A stretch of 64,000 bases of DNA from Geodermatophilus sp. YIM 151500 (lineage in GTDB: Bacteria > Actinomycetota > Actinomycetes > Mycobacteriales > Geodermatophilaceae), in the NCBI RefSeq assembly GCF_025716945.1, contig NZ_JAOVZT010000009.1:74499-138498 (forward strand), in the 5' to 3' direction. Below, in pieces: positions 32,779 to 41,968 of the stretch. A program made the translations under genes and the position numbers. The notes below the pieces were generated by a model. That model ran no database searches. It was not told the DNA's origin and saw only the letters and a program-made list of their open reading frames with translations. Positions within the stretch are counted from its first letter, which is position 1, and every line of letters starts with the position of its first letter.

Positions 32779-34239
32779 ATGGCCGCAGTTCTCGACGTGC
32801 CCGACGTCCGGTCCGGGCGGCGACCCGGAGGCGGCCTGCAGCACGCCGTCGTGGTGGGCGGCAGCATGGCCGGCCTGCTGGCCGCGCGCGTGCTGGCCAC
32901 GCACGCCGACCGCGTGACGCTGGTCGAGCGCGACGCGCTGCCCGACGGCGCGGAGCACCGCCGGGGGGTCCCGCAGGGCCGGCACGCCCACATCCTGCTG
33001 CCGCGCGGGCGGCTGCTCCTCGACCGGCTCTTCCCCGGCTTCAGCGACGGCCTGCTCGCCGCCGGCGCCGTGCCGGTCTCCGTGCCCGGCGAGGTGCTGA
33101 TGCTCGGTCCCTTCGGGTGGATGGACCGTCGCGCCGCCGGCTGGGACCTGCTGGCGGCCGGTCGGCCGGTCTTCGAGGCCGAGGTCCGCCGGCGGGTGCG
33201 CGCGCTGCCCGGCGTTATCGTGCTCGACGGCGCCGACGTCACCGCGCTGCGCGCGTCCGCCGACCGGCGGCGGGTGACCGGGGTGACCGTCCGCGCGGCC
33301 GGGACCGGCGCCGGCGAGGAGCTCGACGCCGACCTCGTCGTCGACGCCTCCGGCCGGGGCACCCACGCCGCCGCCTGGCTGGCCGACCTGGGGATCGCCG
33401 CTCCGGAGCAGACGCGCGTCGACGCGGACATCGCCTACGCCACACGCATCTTCGCCGTCCCCGACGGCTGGACCGCCGACTGGAAGGTCCTGATGCTCAC
33501 CTCCCAGCCGCCGGGGATCCCGCGCACCGGCTACCTGTTCCCGATCGAGGGTCGCCGGTGGATCGTCTCGGTGATGGGTGCGGCCGGTCAGCACCCGCCC
33601 ACCGACGAGGCGGGGTGGCACGCGTTCGTCCGGAGCCTGCGGTCGCCGGTCATCGCCGACGCGCTGGCCGGCGCCGAGCCGCTGACCGACATCCGCGGGC
33701 ACCGCGGCACGACCAACCGGCGATGGCACGTCGACCGCGCCCGCGACTGGCCGGAGCGGTTCGTCGTCGTCGGCGATGCCGTCTGCGCGTTCAACCCCAT
33801 CTACGGGCAGGGCATGACGACCGCCGCGCTCGCGGCGACGACCCTCGACGACTGCCTCTGCGAGCACCGGAGGCGGCGCGGTGGGGACCTGGACGGCTTC
33901 GCCCGGCGGTTCCAGCGCAGGCTGGCCCGCCGCACCGCCGACCCGTGGAGCCTGTCGACCGGGGAGGACCTCCGTTTCCCGACCACCACCGGCATGCAGG
34001 TCACGCCGGCGACCCGGATGATGCACGGCTACCTCGACCGGGTCTCCGCCGCGAGCACCCGCGACCCCGCGGTCGGCGACGCCTACGTCCGGGTGCTGGG
34101 CATGCTGGCCCGGCCGGCGTCGCTGTTCGCGCCGCGCGTCCTCGCCGCGGCGGCGCGGACCCCCGCCGTGCCCGACACCGGTTCACCACCCCCGCGGCGG
34201 TCCGCCACCGCCCCGGCGCTCGCCGGCACCGCGGCCTGA
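32779..34239 (+). CDS. FAD-dependent oxidoreductase (hydroxylase-like)
   Basis: A 486-residue flavoprotein. The N-terminal dinucleotide motif is AVVVGGSMAGLLAARVLATH, the middle DADLVVDASGRGTHAAAWLA, and the second FAD motif FVVVGDAVCAFNPIYGQGMT. The pattern is that of 2-polyprenylphenol/geranylgeranyl-reductase-like hydroxylases. The substrate is unknown. GGAGGGG lies 7 nt before the ATG at 32779. The following hydrolase starts 10 nt after its stop, suggesting an operon. Confidence 0.85.
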   Translation: MAAVLDVPDVRSGRRPGGGLQHAVVVGGSMAGLLAARVLATHADRVTLVERDALPDGAEHRRGVPQGRHAHILLPRGRLLLDRLFPGFSDGLLAAGAVPVSVPGEVLMLGPFGWMDRRAAGWDLLAAGRPVFEAEVRRRVRALPGVIVLDGADVTALRASADRRRVTGVTVRAAGTGAGEELDADLVVDASGRGTHAAAWLADLGIAAPEQTRVDADIAYATRIFAVPDGWTADWKVLMLTSQPPGIPRTGYLFPIEGRRWIVSVMGAAGQHPPTDEAGWHAFVRSLRSPVIADALAGAEPLTDIRGHRGTTNRRWHVDRARDWPERFVVVGDAVCAFNPIYGQGMTTAALAATTLDDCLCEHRRRRGGDLDGFARRFQRRLARRTADPWSLSTGEDLRFPTTTGMQVTPATRMMHGYLDRVSAASTRDPAVGDAYVRVLGMLARPASLFAPRVLAAAARTPAVPDTGSPPPRRSATAPALAGTAA

Positions 34240-34249
34240 GCGGGGCGTC

Positions 34250-35116
34250 GTGACCACGGCCGAACGGCTCGTCCCGGTCGAGGAGGGCTCCGTCGTCGTC
34301 GACGGCGTCCGCAGCCCGTACCTGCACGCCGGCCCGGCCTCTCCCGGGACCGTCGTGTTCGTGCACGGCAACCCCGGACCGGCGGAGGACTGGCGGCGGC
34401 TCGTCGCCCGCACCGGCGTGTTCGCCCGCGCGGTCGCGCCGGACATGCCCGGCTTCGGCGACGCCGACAAACCCGACCGGTTCGTCTACACCGTCGACGG
34501 CTACGCCCGGCACCTCGCCGGCCTGCTCGACCGGCTCGACGTCCGCCGCGCCCACCTCGTGCTGCACGACTTCGGCGGGCCGTGGGGGCTGAGCTGGGCC
34601 GCCGACCACCCCGACCGGGTGGCCAGCCTGACGCTGGTGAACATCGGCGTGATGCGCGACTACCAGTGGCACTACCTGGCCCGCATCTGGCGCACCACCG
34701 GGCTCGGCGAGCTGTTCCTCCGGACGGCGACGCTGCCGGCCTCCCGCCTCCTGCTGCGCCACGGCACGCCGCGCGGCCTGCCCCGCGAGGTCGTCGAGGG
34801 GCTCCACCGCTCGCTCACGGACCCGGCCGTCGGCCGCGCCGTGCTGCGGCTGTACCGGGCGACCGACATGGCCGCCGTGTCCGAGCACCTGCACGCCCGG
34901 CTGCGCCCGCTCGACGTGCCGGTGCTCGTGGCCTGGGGGCGGCACGACCCGTACGTCCCCGTCCGCTACGCCGACCGGCAGCGGGAGACGTTCCCCGGCG
35001 CCCGGGTGGTCGTGCTGGAGGACAGCGGGCACTGGCCGATGCACGACGACCCGGTCGCGCTCGAGCAGGCGGTGCTGCCCTTCCTCCGGTCCGCCACCGG
35101 CGCCGGCGCGGGCTGA
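34250..35116 (+). CDS. Alpha/beta hydrolase of the haloalkane dehalogenase/epoxide hydrolase type
   Basis: A 288-residue alpha/beta hydrolase in which the nucleophile position is Asp: AHLVLHDFGGPWGLSWA. The oxyanion region is VVFVHGNPGPAEDW, the acid is probably in VAWGRHDPYVP, and the histidine is in LEDSGHWPMHDDP. Asp at this position (HDFGG/HDWGG) marks dehalogenases and epoxide hydrolases rather than esterases; the second halide-binding Trp of dehalogenases is replaced by Phe. It starts with GTG 10 nt after the FAD oxidoreductase stop. Confidence 0.82.
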   Translation: MTTAERLVPVEEGSVVVDGVRSPYLHAGPASPGTVVFVHGNPGPAEDWRRLVARTGVFARAVAPDMPGFGDADKPDRFVYTVDGYARHLAGLLDRLDVRRAHLVLHDFGGPWGLSWAADHPDRVASLTLVNIGVMRDYQWHYLARIWRTTGLGELFLRTATLPASRLLLRHGTPRGLPREVVEGLHRSLTDPAVGRAVLRLYRATDMAAVSEHLHARLRPLDVPVLVAWGRHDPYVPVRYADRQRETFPGARVVVLEDSGHWPMHDDPVALEQAVLPFLRSATGAGAG

Positions 35117-35126
35117 GGCGGGGTCC

Positions 35127-35573
35127 GTGGCCGGCGAGGTCGACGTGGTGACCGAGGCGGTGATCCGTCGTCCGGTCGAGGAGGTCGCCGGCTACGCCGG
35201 CGACCCCACCCACGCACCCGAGTGGTACGCCAACGTCTCCAGCGTCGAGTGGCGGACGCCGCCGCCGGTCGCGGTCGGCTCGCGGATGGACTTCGTCGCC
35301 TCGTTCCTCGGCCGCCGGCTGGCCTACACCTACGAGGTGACCGAGCTGGAGCCGGGACGGCGGCTGGTGATGCGGACCGCCCAGGGCCCGTTCCTGATGG
35401 AGACCACCTACACCTGGGAGCGCCTGCCCGACGACGCGACGCGCATGACGCTGCGCAACCGCGGCCGGCCGTCGGGGTTCTCCCGGCTGGCCGCGCCGTT
35501 CCTGACCGGCGCCGTCCGGCGGGCGAACCGCGCCGACCTGGCCCGGCTGCGGCAGCGCCTCGAGCGCGCGTGA
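35127..35573 (+). CDS. SRPBCC-family (START-like) ligand-binding protein
   Basis: A 148-residue START-fold protein: VDVVTEAVIRRPVEEVAGYA at the N-terminus, VGSRMDFVASFLGRRLAYTY in the middle, and the long C-terminal helix AVRRANRADLARLRQRLERA. Such proteins bind hydrophobic ligands or act as polyketide cyclases. GTG start 10 nt after the hydrolase gene, and closed off by a hairpin; it is the last gene of the run beginning at 31895 or 32779. Confidence 0.85.
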   Translation: MAGEVDVVTEAVIRRPVEEVAGYAGDPTHAPEWYANVSSVEWRTPPPVAVGSRMDFVASFLGRRLAYTYEVTELEPGRRLVMRTAQGPFLMETTYTWERLPDDATRMTLRNRGRPSGFSRLAAPFLTGAVRRANRADLARLRQRLERA

Positions 35574-35577
35574 GCGC

Positions 35578-35612
35578 AGTGGATCCGTCGCGGTGGCCGC
35601 GACGGAGCCACT
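35578..35612. terminator. Hairpin terminator between convergent genes
   Basis: 16-nt arms AGTGGATCCGTCGCGG and its complement with one mismatch, around a 3-nt loop. Four nt after the SRPBCC stop and 5 nt before the channel gene's stop on the other strand. Confidence 0.75.
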
Positions 35613-35617
35613 CCGCG

Positions 35618-36643
35618 TCAGCGGTGGGAGCGGACGACGACGAGGACGTCCTCGGGCTGCAGCGTGCCGATCAGCGGGTCGTCGAAGCGCAGCGTGCGCC
35701 CGCCGCGGGTCACCGACAGGACGACGTCGCGCAGCTGCCGGGGGCCCAGCCCCACCTCGTCGGTGGTCGCCGTCCGCTGGAAGAGGTCCAGGCCGGTGCC
35801 GCCGGTGGTGAGGTCCTCGATGACCGAGACCACCCGGGGGCTGTCGGTCGACAGCCCGAGCAGCCGGCCGGCCGTCGCCGAGGTCGTGATGACGGTGTCG
35901 GCGCCGGACTGGCGCAGCAGCGTGGCGTTCTCCTCCTCCCGGACGCTGGTCGTGATCGGCACGCTCGGGTTGAGCTGCCGCACGGTCAGCGTGATGAGGA
36001 CGGCGGCGTCGTCCCGGTTGGCCGCCACGATCACCGCCCGCGCGCGCTCCACGGAGGCCCGGCGCAGCACGTCGGCGCGTCCGGCGTCGCCGACGATGCC
36101 GGTCAGGCCGAGGGAGTTCGCCTCCTCGATGGCGCGCGGGTCGGTGTCCACGACGACGATCCGGTCCGGAGGGGTGCCGGCGGCCTGCAGCGCGCGGATG
36201 GCGCTGCGGCCCTTGGTGCCGTAGCCGCACACGATGACGTGCTGCCGCACGCGGGACCTCCAGCGTCGGATCCGGAACTCCTCCCGGGTGCGCGTGGTCA
36301 GCGCCTCGAGGGTCGTCCCGATGAGGATGATCAGGAACAGCACGCGCAGCGGCGTAATGACCGCCAGGTTGACCAGCCGCGCGGTGTCGGACGCGGGCGT
36401 GATGTCGCCGTAGCCCGTCGTCGAGAGGGTGACGGTCGTGTAGTAGAAGGCGTCGAGGAGGTCGACCTGGCCGTCGAGGTTGTCCCGGTAGCCCTCGCGG
36501 TCGACGTAGACGATCGCCACGGTGAGCAGGAGCACGAGCGTCGCGGCCACCAGCCGCTGCAGCACCTGGCGGGTCGGCGACACCTCGACGTGCGCCAGGA
36601 CGACGCCGGTGTGCTCGCTGCTCTCGCCGCCGTCGCCCGCCAC
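35618..36643 (-). CDS. Potassium channel family protein with TrkA-N (RCK) domain
   Basis: A 341-residue membrane protein. Two transmembrane helices (LVLLLTVAIVYVD and PLRVLFLIILIGTTLEAL) flank a pore loop with the selectivity filter TLSTTGYGDITPAS near residue 75. A cytoplasmic RCK/TrkA-N domain follows with the NAD-binding HVIVCGYGTKGRSAIRAL, and a TrkA-C-like end. It is a ligand-gated K+ channel of the Kch/MthK type. A leaderless TATCGT box 7 nt from the GTG supports this start. Confidence 0.9.
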   Translation of the reverse strand: MAGDGGESSEHTGVVLAHVEVSPTRQVLQRLVAATLVLLLTVAIVYVDREGYRDNLDGQVDLLDAFYYTTVTLSTTGYGDITPASDTARLVNLAVITPLRVLFLIILIGTTLEALTTRTREEFRIRRWRSRVRQHVIVCGYGTKGRSAIRALQAAGTPPDRIVVVDTDPRAIEEANSLGLTGIVGDAGRADVLRRASVERARAVIVAANRDDAAVLITLTVRQLNPSVPITTSVREEENATLLRQSGADTVITTSATAGRLLGLSTDSPRVVSVIEDLTTGGTGLDLFQRTATTDEVGLGPRQLRDVVLSVTRGGRTLRFDDPLIGTLQPEDVLVVVRSHR

Positions 36644-36650
36644 GCGCGGG

Positions 36651-36656
36651 ACGATA
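36651..36656 (-). promoter_or_regulatory. Leaderless -10 element (TATCGT) of the K+ channel gene
   Basis: Minus-strand TATCGT with 7 nt to the GTG at 36643. Confidence 0.55.
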
Positions 36657-36816
36657 GCCAGCGGATGCGCCGCTCGCGCGGAGCCGCACCCTCAGGGGTG
36701 AGGCGCGGTGCCGTTCGCGACGAGGCGCCGGCCGTCCGGGAGGCGGACGTCGGCCGCGGCTGGTATCGCTGCGGTGCCGACGGCGAGGGTCGTCGTCCGA
36801 GCGTCCGGAGGTCCCC

Positions 36817-37977
36817 ATGCACCGCAGCCGTCGCGGCCCCGTCCTGCTCGCCGTCGCAGTCCTCGCCGTCCCGGCCCTGGTCGGCTCGGCGGCCGCCACC
36901 CCCGCCGTCGAGGAGCGCGCCACCGGCGGGGCCGAAGCCGGCGAGCTGCTGGTCATCGGCCACCGCGGCGCCTCCGGCTACCGACCCGAGCACACCCTCG
37001 CCGCCTACGAGCTGGCCGCCAGGATGGGCGCCGACTACATCGAGCCCGACGTCGTCAGCACGAAGGACGGCGTGCTCGTCGCCCGGCACGAGAACGAGAT
37101 CTCGGGCACGACCGACGTCGCCGAGCGGCCGGAGTTCGCCGACCGGCGGACCACGAAGACCGTCGACGGCGTCGAGCTGACCGGCTGGTTCACCGAGGAC
37201 TTCACCCTGGAGGAGCTCCGGACGCTGCGGGCGGTGGAGCGGCTGCCCGACCTCCGCGAGGAGAACACCCTCTACGACGGCATCTACGCGGTGCCCACCC
37301 TCGACGAGGTGCTCGAGCTGCGCGCCCGGCTCAGCGAGGAGCTCGGGCGGGAGATCGGCGTCTACCCCGAGACCAAGCACCCGACCTACTTCGACGAGCT
37401 GGGTCTGTCGTTGGAGGAGCCGCTGGTGGCGGCGCTGGAGGAGGCCGGCCTCGACGACGCCGACGACCCGGTGTTCGTGCAGTCGTTCGAGACCACGAAC
37501 CTGCGCGAGCTGGCCGAGGACGGGCTGGCCGTGCCGCTGGTGCAGCTGCTGTCGGCCGAGGGGGCGCCCTACGACCTGGTCGCCGCCGGCGACGGCACCA
37601 CCTACGCCGACCTGGTCACCCCCGAGGGGCTGGCCGGGATCGCCGAGTACGCGTCGGGCATCGGCCCGGCGAAGGACCAGGTGATCCCGGTCGGGGACGA
37701 CGGCGCCCTGGGCGAGCCGACGACGCTGGTGGACGACGCGCACGCGGCCGGCCTGCTCGTGCACCCGTACACGATGCGCAACGAGAACTCGTTCCTGCCG
37801 CCGGCCCTGCAAGAGGGCGCTGGCCAGAGCGATGGCCAGGGCGCTGGCCAGGTCGAGGACGACGAGTACGGGCGGGCGATCGACGAGCAGCTGGCGTTCT
37901 GGGAGGCCGGCGTCGACGGCTTCTTCACCGACAACCCCGACACCGGCCTCGTCTCCCGCGAGTTGTTCACCGACTGA
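36817..37977 (+). CDS. Secreted glycerophosphodiester phosphodiesterase
   Basis: A 386-residue protein with a Sec signal peptide (residues about 1-30, RSRRGPVLLAVAVLAVPALV) and the GP-PDE catalytic barrel. Active-site motifs are VIGHRGASGYRPEHTLAAY, then YIEPDVVSTKDGVLVARHEN, and IGVYPETKHPTYF in the middle. It hydrolyses glycerophosphodiesters to glycerol 3-phosphate outside the cell, with Ca2+ in related enzymes. Near the C-terminus a short repetitive Gly/Gln segment (GAGQSDGQGAGQ) is unusual. The GGAGG site before the ATG is good. Followed by a hairpin. Confidence 0.9.
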   Translation: MHRSRRGPVLLAVAVLAVPALVGSAAATPAVEERATGGAEAGELLVIGHRGASGYRPEHTLAAYELAARMGADYIEPDVVSTKDGVLVARHENEISGTTDVAERPEFADRRTTKTVDGVELTGWFTEDFTLEELRTLRAVERLPDLREENTLYDGIYAVPTLDEVLELRARLSEELGREIGVYPETKHPTYFDELGLSLEEPLVAALEEAGLDDADDPVFVQSFETTNLRELAEDGLAVPLVQLLSAEGAPYDLVAAGDGTTYADLVTPEGLAGIAEYASGIGPAKDQVIPVGDDGALGEPTTLVDDAHAAGLLVHPYTMRNENSFLPPALQEGAGQSDGQGAGQVEDDEYGRAIDEQLAFWEAGVDGFFTDNPDTGLVSRELFTD

Positions 37978-37984
37978 CGGCAGC

Positions 37985-38023
37985 GGAGTGCGGGAGCGCA
38001 GTCATCCTGCGCTCCCGCACTCC
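37985..38023 (+). terminator. Perfect 17-bp-stem terminator
   Basis: GGAGTGCGGGAGCGCAG and its complement around TCATC, 7 nt after the phosphodiesterase stop. Confidence 0.85.
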
Positions 38024-38067
38024 ACCAGGGGGCAGCCGCGACGGCGCACCGATCGCGCCCGACCGGC

Positions 38068-38073
38068 TAGCGT
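38068..38073 (+). promoter_or_regulatory. Leaderless -10 element (TAGCGT)
   Basis: TAGCGT with 6 nt to the GTG at 38080 of the LAL regulator. Confidence 0.5.
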
Positions 38074-38079
38074 GGCGCC

Positions 38080-40887
38080 GTGCCCGCGGAACTCGTGGGA
38101 CGTGCGGCCGAACTCGCGGCCCTGGTGGCGTGCTGCCGGCAGGCGGAGTCCGCATTCGCTCCCGCGGTCGCGATCGTCACCGGGCCGCCCGGCGCGGGGA
38201 AGAGCCGGCTGCTCGCGGAGATGGGCGCCCGCGTCGCGGCACCCCGCCGGGTGCGCGTCGGCGGGTACGAGCCGGACTCGGCCATCCCGCTGGCCGCCGC
38301 CCGCGAGCTGCTGCGCAGCCTCTCGGCGCGGACCGAGGGGGCACTCGTGGAGCGGCTCCTCTTCGGCTCCCGCACCGCCGCCGGGGACACGCTCCAGCTC
38401 TTCGAGGCCGCCGCCCGCGCGATGACGGCCCGACCGCTGCTGCACGTGGTGGTCGACGACCTGCAGTGGGTCGACGAGACCTCGCTCGCCCTCCTGCACT
38501 ACGCCGTCCGGGCCGCGGAGGCCACCGCCTCCCCGCTGGTCGTGGTGGCCGCCGGCCGGCCCACCGTGCCCGCGGACCGCTTCGCATCGGCGCTCGCCGG
38601 TGTGGTGACCGATCCCGAGCGGCTGCTCCGGGTGGACCTGGCGCCGCTCGACCAGCGGGCGGGCAGCGAGCTCGCCCGCGGGTTGGCACCCCGTCTGGAC
38701 GAGCGGGCGGCGCAGGACGTCTGGCGCCGGGCCGGCGGCTCTCCGTTCTGGATCGAGGTGCTGGCCCTGGCGCGGAGCGGTCGAGGTGCCGACGGCGCCC
38801 TGGAGCGGCGGCTGCGGGCCGCGTCCGGCGACGCCGGCAGGCTGCTCGCCGTCCTCGCCGTCGCGGGACGCCCGGTCGATCCGGCCACGCTCGCGGGAGC
38901 GCTCGACCGGCCGCCGGCCCGATGCGACCGCGCCGTGGCCGATCTGCTCGCGCTCGGCCTGGCCGCCGACGACGGAGCCGGACCGGCGGTCGTCCACGAC
39001 ATCGTCCGCGAGCGGGTCCTGCAGCGCCTGCCCTCCGAGGCGGCCCGGGAGGTGCACCGGCGGCTGGCCGAGGAGCTGGCCCGCCGGGCGACGGACGACG
39101 GCTCGCTGCTCGAGGCCCTCGAGCACGGCCGGCGCGGCGGCGTCCCGGACGTCGGGACGGCGCTGCGGCTGGCGCGATCCTCTCGCCGGCGGCTCCTCGG
39201 GCCGGCCGGGCTGGCCCTGCTGCGGGCGGTCGCCGCCGACGCCGACCCCGCGACCGCCGACGGCGCGGCCCTCCGGCGGGCGGTCGCCGGGCTCGCCGCC
39301 GAGCTCGGGCAGCACGAGCTCGCGCTGGACGCGTGGTCGGCGGTCGCGCGGTCCGCCACCTCCCCGGAGGGGATGGCCGAGGCGATGCTGGCGGCCTCGG
39401 AGTGCGCGCTGCACCTGGGCCGTGCCGTCGAGGCGGAACGGTTGCTCGGGCAGGCGGCCCGGGTCGCTCCTGCGGACGACGCGACGGCGATCGAGCTCGA
39501 CGCCCGGGCCGCAACCGTGCACCTCTGGCTGCGACACCGCGAGCCCGCGGGCCGGGAAGCCGCGCGGCGCGCCGTCCGACGGGCGCGGGAGCTCGCCGCG
39601 CGGCGGGGCGGCCCGGCGGCCCTGGGGCCCGGGGAGCGCCGGGCCTGGCTGCGCGCCCACCTCGCCGGCGCGGAGGCCGCGATCCTGGCCGACCGGCCGG
39701 CCGAGGTGCTGCAGCTGACCGACGAACTGGCGGAGGTCGCGGCGGCCGACGACCCCCGCGTCCGGTTGCGCGCGCTCGTCGAGGGCGGCATCGCGCTGCG
39801 CTGGCTCGGCCGCAACGCCGACGCCGAGGCGCGGCTCCGGCTCACCTGGGCCGAGGCACGCGCCGAGGCGCTGCCGCAGTCGGTGCTCGAGGTCGGCGCG
39901 TCGCTGGCCAAGGTGCTGCACTCGCGCGGGCGGCTGGCGGAGGCCGCGGAGGTGCTCGCCGAGTGCGAGGCCCTCGGGCAGCGGCTGGCCGAGTTCTGCC
40001 CCGCCCGCGCCTTCACGCCGGTCGTCGCGGCGCTCGTGGCGGCCTCGGTCGGCGACTGGCGGACGGCGGTGGGGCGGCTGCGGGCCGTCGCCGCGACCGA
40101 GGTCGACCCGCACTACCGGGCGCACGCCCGGCTCGAGGCGGCGTTGCTGTCCGCGCGCTACGACCCGCGGCACGCGCCGCACGTGCGGGGCGACGTCGAG
40201 CACGCGCTCGCGGACGCCGCGGAGTCGGGGTGCCGCCGGTGCGGCTTCGAGGTCACCGCCCGGTCGGCCGAGGCGCTGGCCCGGATCGGGGACCTCGGCT
40301 CCGCGCACCGGCTGGTCGACGGATGGGCGCCCGACCCGCGGGACGGCAACCGCGCGCTGCAGTGGTGGGGCGGTCAGGCGCGAGCCGCCGTCGCGACCGC
40401 GGAGGGCGCACTCGACGCCGCGGCGGCGATGTGGGCCGGGACCGTCGCGGCGGCCGAGCGCTCCGGCATGGTGCTCGAGGCGCTCTGGGCCCGGCAGGAC
40501 CTGGCCGCCGTCGTCGCCGCGACCGACCGCGGCCGGGGCGCGGAGCTGTGGCGGCGCACCGGCGAGGAGGCCGGCCTGCTCGGCGCGCGCACCGAGCAGC
40601 AGGTGGCCGAGCGGGCGCTGCGCGCGCTCGGCGTGCGCACCTGGCGGCGCGGCGCCGCCGCGGGTCCGCCGGGGCTGACCGACCGGGAGCGGGAGATCGC
40701 CGAGCGGATCGCCGCGGGTCTGAACAACGCCGAGATCGCCGCAGCGCTGTTCCTCTCCCGCAAGACCGTCGAGCGGCACGTCTCGAACGTCCTCGCCCGC
40801 TGCGGCGCCCGGAACCGGGCGGAGCTGGCCGCCGCCTGGTCGAGCCGGGCGCACGCGGCGTCCGGACCCGAGGGAGTTCCCCGATGA
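38080..40887 (+). CDS. Large ATPase-LuxR (LAL-type) transcriptional regulator
   Basis: A 935-residue regulator. Walker A is TGPPGAGKSRLLAEMG at residues ~30-45; the Walker B-like VVVDDLQWVDETSLALLHYA follows near 125. A long helical-repeat section spans residues 300-850, and the LuxR domain ends the protein (TDREREIAERIAAGLNNAEI, then SRKTVERHVSNVLARCGARN). It is leaderless by the TAGCGT/GTG arrangement. The secreted beta-barrel-like gene 76 nt downstream is the nearest possible target. Domain layout equals that of the regulators at 25550 and 46131. Confidence 0.87.
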   Translation: MPAELVGRAAELAALVACCRQAESAFAPAVAIVTGPPGAGKSRLLAEMGARVAAPRRVRVGGYEPDSAIPLAAARELLRSLSARTEGALVERLLFGSRTAAGDTLQLFEAAARAMTARPLLHVVVDDLQWVDETSLALLHYAVRAAEATASPLVVVAAGRPTVPADRFASALAGVVTDPERLLRVDLAPLDQRAGSELARGLAPRLDERAAQDVWRRAGGSPFWIEVLALARSGRGADGALERRLRAASGDAGRLLAVLAVAGRPVDPATLAGALDRPPARCDRAVADLLALGLAADDGAGPAVVHDIVRERVLQRLPSEAAREVHRRLAEELARRATDDGSLLEALEHGRRGGVPDVGTALRLARSSRRRLLGPAGLALLRAVAADADPATADGAALRRAVAGLAAELGQHELALDAWSAVARSATSPEGMAEAMLAASECALHLGRAVEAERLLGQAARVAPADDATAIELDARAATVHLWLRHREPAGREAARRAVRRARELAARRGGPAALGPGERRAWLRAHLAGAEAAILADRPAEVLQLTDELAEVAAADDPRVRLRALVEGGIALRWLGRNADAEARLRLTWAEARAEALPQSVLEVGASLAKVLHSRGRLAEAAEVLAECEALGQRLAEFCPARAFTPVVAALVAASVGDWRTAVGRLRAVAATEVDPHYRAHARLEAALLSARYDPRHAPHVRGDVEHALADAAESGCRRCGFEVTARSAEALARIGDLGSAHRLVDGWAPDPRDGNRALQWWGGQARAAVATAEGALDAAAAMWAGTVAAAERSGMVLEALWARQDLAAVVAATDRGRGAELWRRTGEEAGLLGARTEQQVAERALRALGVRTWRRGAAAGPPGLTDREREIAERIAAGLNNAEIAAALFLSRKTVERHVSNVLARCGARNRAELAAAWSSRAHAASGPEGVPR

Positions 40888-40906
40888 ACGCGGACGACCC
40901 CGTTCC

Positions 40907-40912
40907 TAGCGT
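40907..40912 (+). promoter_or_regulatory. -10 element (TAGCGT) for the secreted protein gene
   Basis: TTCCTAGCGTCC at 40903-40914 is the same core as in the paired promoters at 11104 and 14055, but no matching palindrome lies upstream. It is 51 nt before the ATG at 40963. Confidence 0.45.
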
Positions 40913-40962
40913 CCCTGCCACAGCGTCCCCGGGGCGGGGACGCCCGGACAGGGAGGGTCGCG

Positions 40963-41460
40963 ATGAGGAGCGCACGCACCACCACGGTCGGGATCGTCGC
41001 GGCGGCACTGGCCTGCTCGGGAGCGGCGGCCGCGGACGCCGCGCCGGCGACGGCGCCGGTCGGGGAGTCCCTGGAGCTGCTGGACGTCAGCCGGCCGGTC
41101 GCCGTCCCGGACGCGGTTCGGGACGGCGCCCCGCCGAGCCCGGGTGACGTCTTCCGGTTCGACAACCTGCTGCGCCACCCCGACCGTCGGGACGCCGCCA
41201 CGCGGCAGGTGCTCGGCCGCTTCCCCAGCACGTGCACCGTCGTCGAGGGGACCCGGGCGGAATGCGCGGGGACGCTCGTGCTCCGGGACGGCACCATCGA
41301 GGTGACCGGCACGCCGGACCTGGCGCTCGACACGATCGACATGACGGTCCTGGGTGGCAGCGGCCGCTACGCCGCGGTCAGCGGAAGCGCCCGGCTCACC
41401 CCGACCGGTGCCGACGGCGTCTCACGGCTCGTCGTGTCGCTGCAGCGCCCGGCGCACTGA
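40963..41460 (+). CDS. Secreted allene-oxide-cyclase-like beta-barrel protein
   Basis: A 165-residue protein with a Sec signal peptide (TTVGIVAAALACSGAAAADA). The mature part resembles the AOC/dirigent-like barrel in CTVVEGTRAECAGTLVLRDG and LGGSGRYAAVSGSARLTPTG. No bacterial activity is established for this group. GGGAGGG lies 6 nt before the ATG. Preceded by its own -10 box, following the LAL regulator, and terminated by the hairpin at 41479. Confidence 0.8.
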   Translation: MRSARTTTVGIVAAALACSGAAAADAAPATAPVGESLELLDVSRPVAVPDAVRDGAPPSPGDVFRFDNLLRHPDRRDAATRQVLGRFPSTCTVVEGTRAECAGTLVLRDGTIEVTGTPDLALDTIDMTVLGGSGRYAAVSGSARLTPTGADGVSRLVVSLQRPAH

Positions 41461-41478
41461 GACGGAGGCGTGGAGCCC

Positions 41479-41525
41479 GAGCGGAGGGGATCCGGCGCGG
41501 TCACCGCGACGGATCCCCTCCGCTC
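41479..41525. terminator. 22-bp-stem terminator shared by convergent genes
   Basis: GAGCGGAGGGGATCC then GGCGCGG pairs with its complement with one mismatch around TCA. It overlaps the last base pairs of the minus-strand PepSY gene (stop at 41524). Confidence 0.85.
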
Positions 41526-41853
41526 AGTCGGCGTCGGGGGTCTCCTGCTCCTCGGCGACGACCGCGAAGCTCTCGTCGAGCTGCACCTCGACCTCGGTGC
41601 CGTCGTCGAGCAGCACCTCGACCTCGTAGGCACCCTCCTCCGTGCTGACCTCGGAGTCGCTGATCACCCCGGCGCCGACGTGGGCGAGCGCGGCCTCCAC
41701 GGCGCGCTCGTAGGCCGGGCTCTGGATCTGCGCCTCGGCGCTCTCCCCGGCGTCGGGCGCGAGGGCGCTGGCGATCGCGATGCCGGTGCCGATCGAGGCG
41801 AATCCGGTGGTCGCAGCGGTGATGATGAGCAGGCGGGTGGTGGGGCGGCGCAT
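41524..41853 (-). CDS. Secreted PepSY-domain protein
   Basis: A 109-residue protein with a signal peptide or anchor (RRPTTRLLIITAATTGFASI) and an acidic PepSY-like domain (YERAVEAALAHVGAGVISDS, YEVEVLLDDGTEVEVQLDES). PepSY proteins are often placed beside two-component systems, as here. The ATG at 41853 has GAAGGAG upstream. The promoter carries 11-bp direct repeats recognisable as OmpR/PhoP-type sites, so the neighbouring response regulator may control it. Confidence 0.8.
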   Translation of the reverse strand: MRRPTTRLLIITAATTGFASIGTGIAIASALAPDAGESAEAQIQSPAYERAVEAALAHVGAGVISDSEVSTEEGAYEVEVLLDDGTEVEVQLDESFAVVAEEQETPDAD

Positions 41854-41893
41854 GGTGGTGCTCCTTCGGGCAGGACTGCTGTCGTCGCGCACG

Positions 41894-41927
41894 ACGCTAG
41901 GCAGGGGAGGTGAGAGCACGATGAGAG
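41894..41927. promoter_or_regulatory. PepSY gene -10 element and candidate response-regulator boxes
   Basis: Minus-strand TAGCGT -10 box at 41894-41899. TGAGAG at 41911-41916 and 41922-41927 is an 11-bp-spaced direct repeat overlapping the -35 region, the usual geometry of OmpR/PhoP regulators. CTCTCA at 41941 is a third, inverted copy nearer the regulator gene. Confidence 0.55.
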
Positions 41928-41968
41928 GTGCGGCGGTCGGCTCTCACCGGCGCCTTACCCAGGTGCGG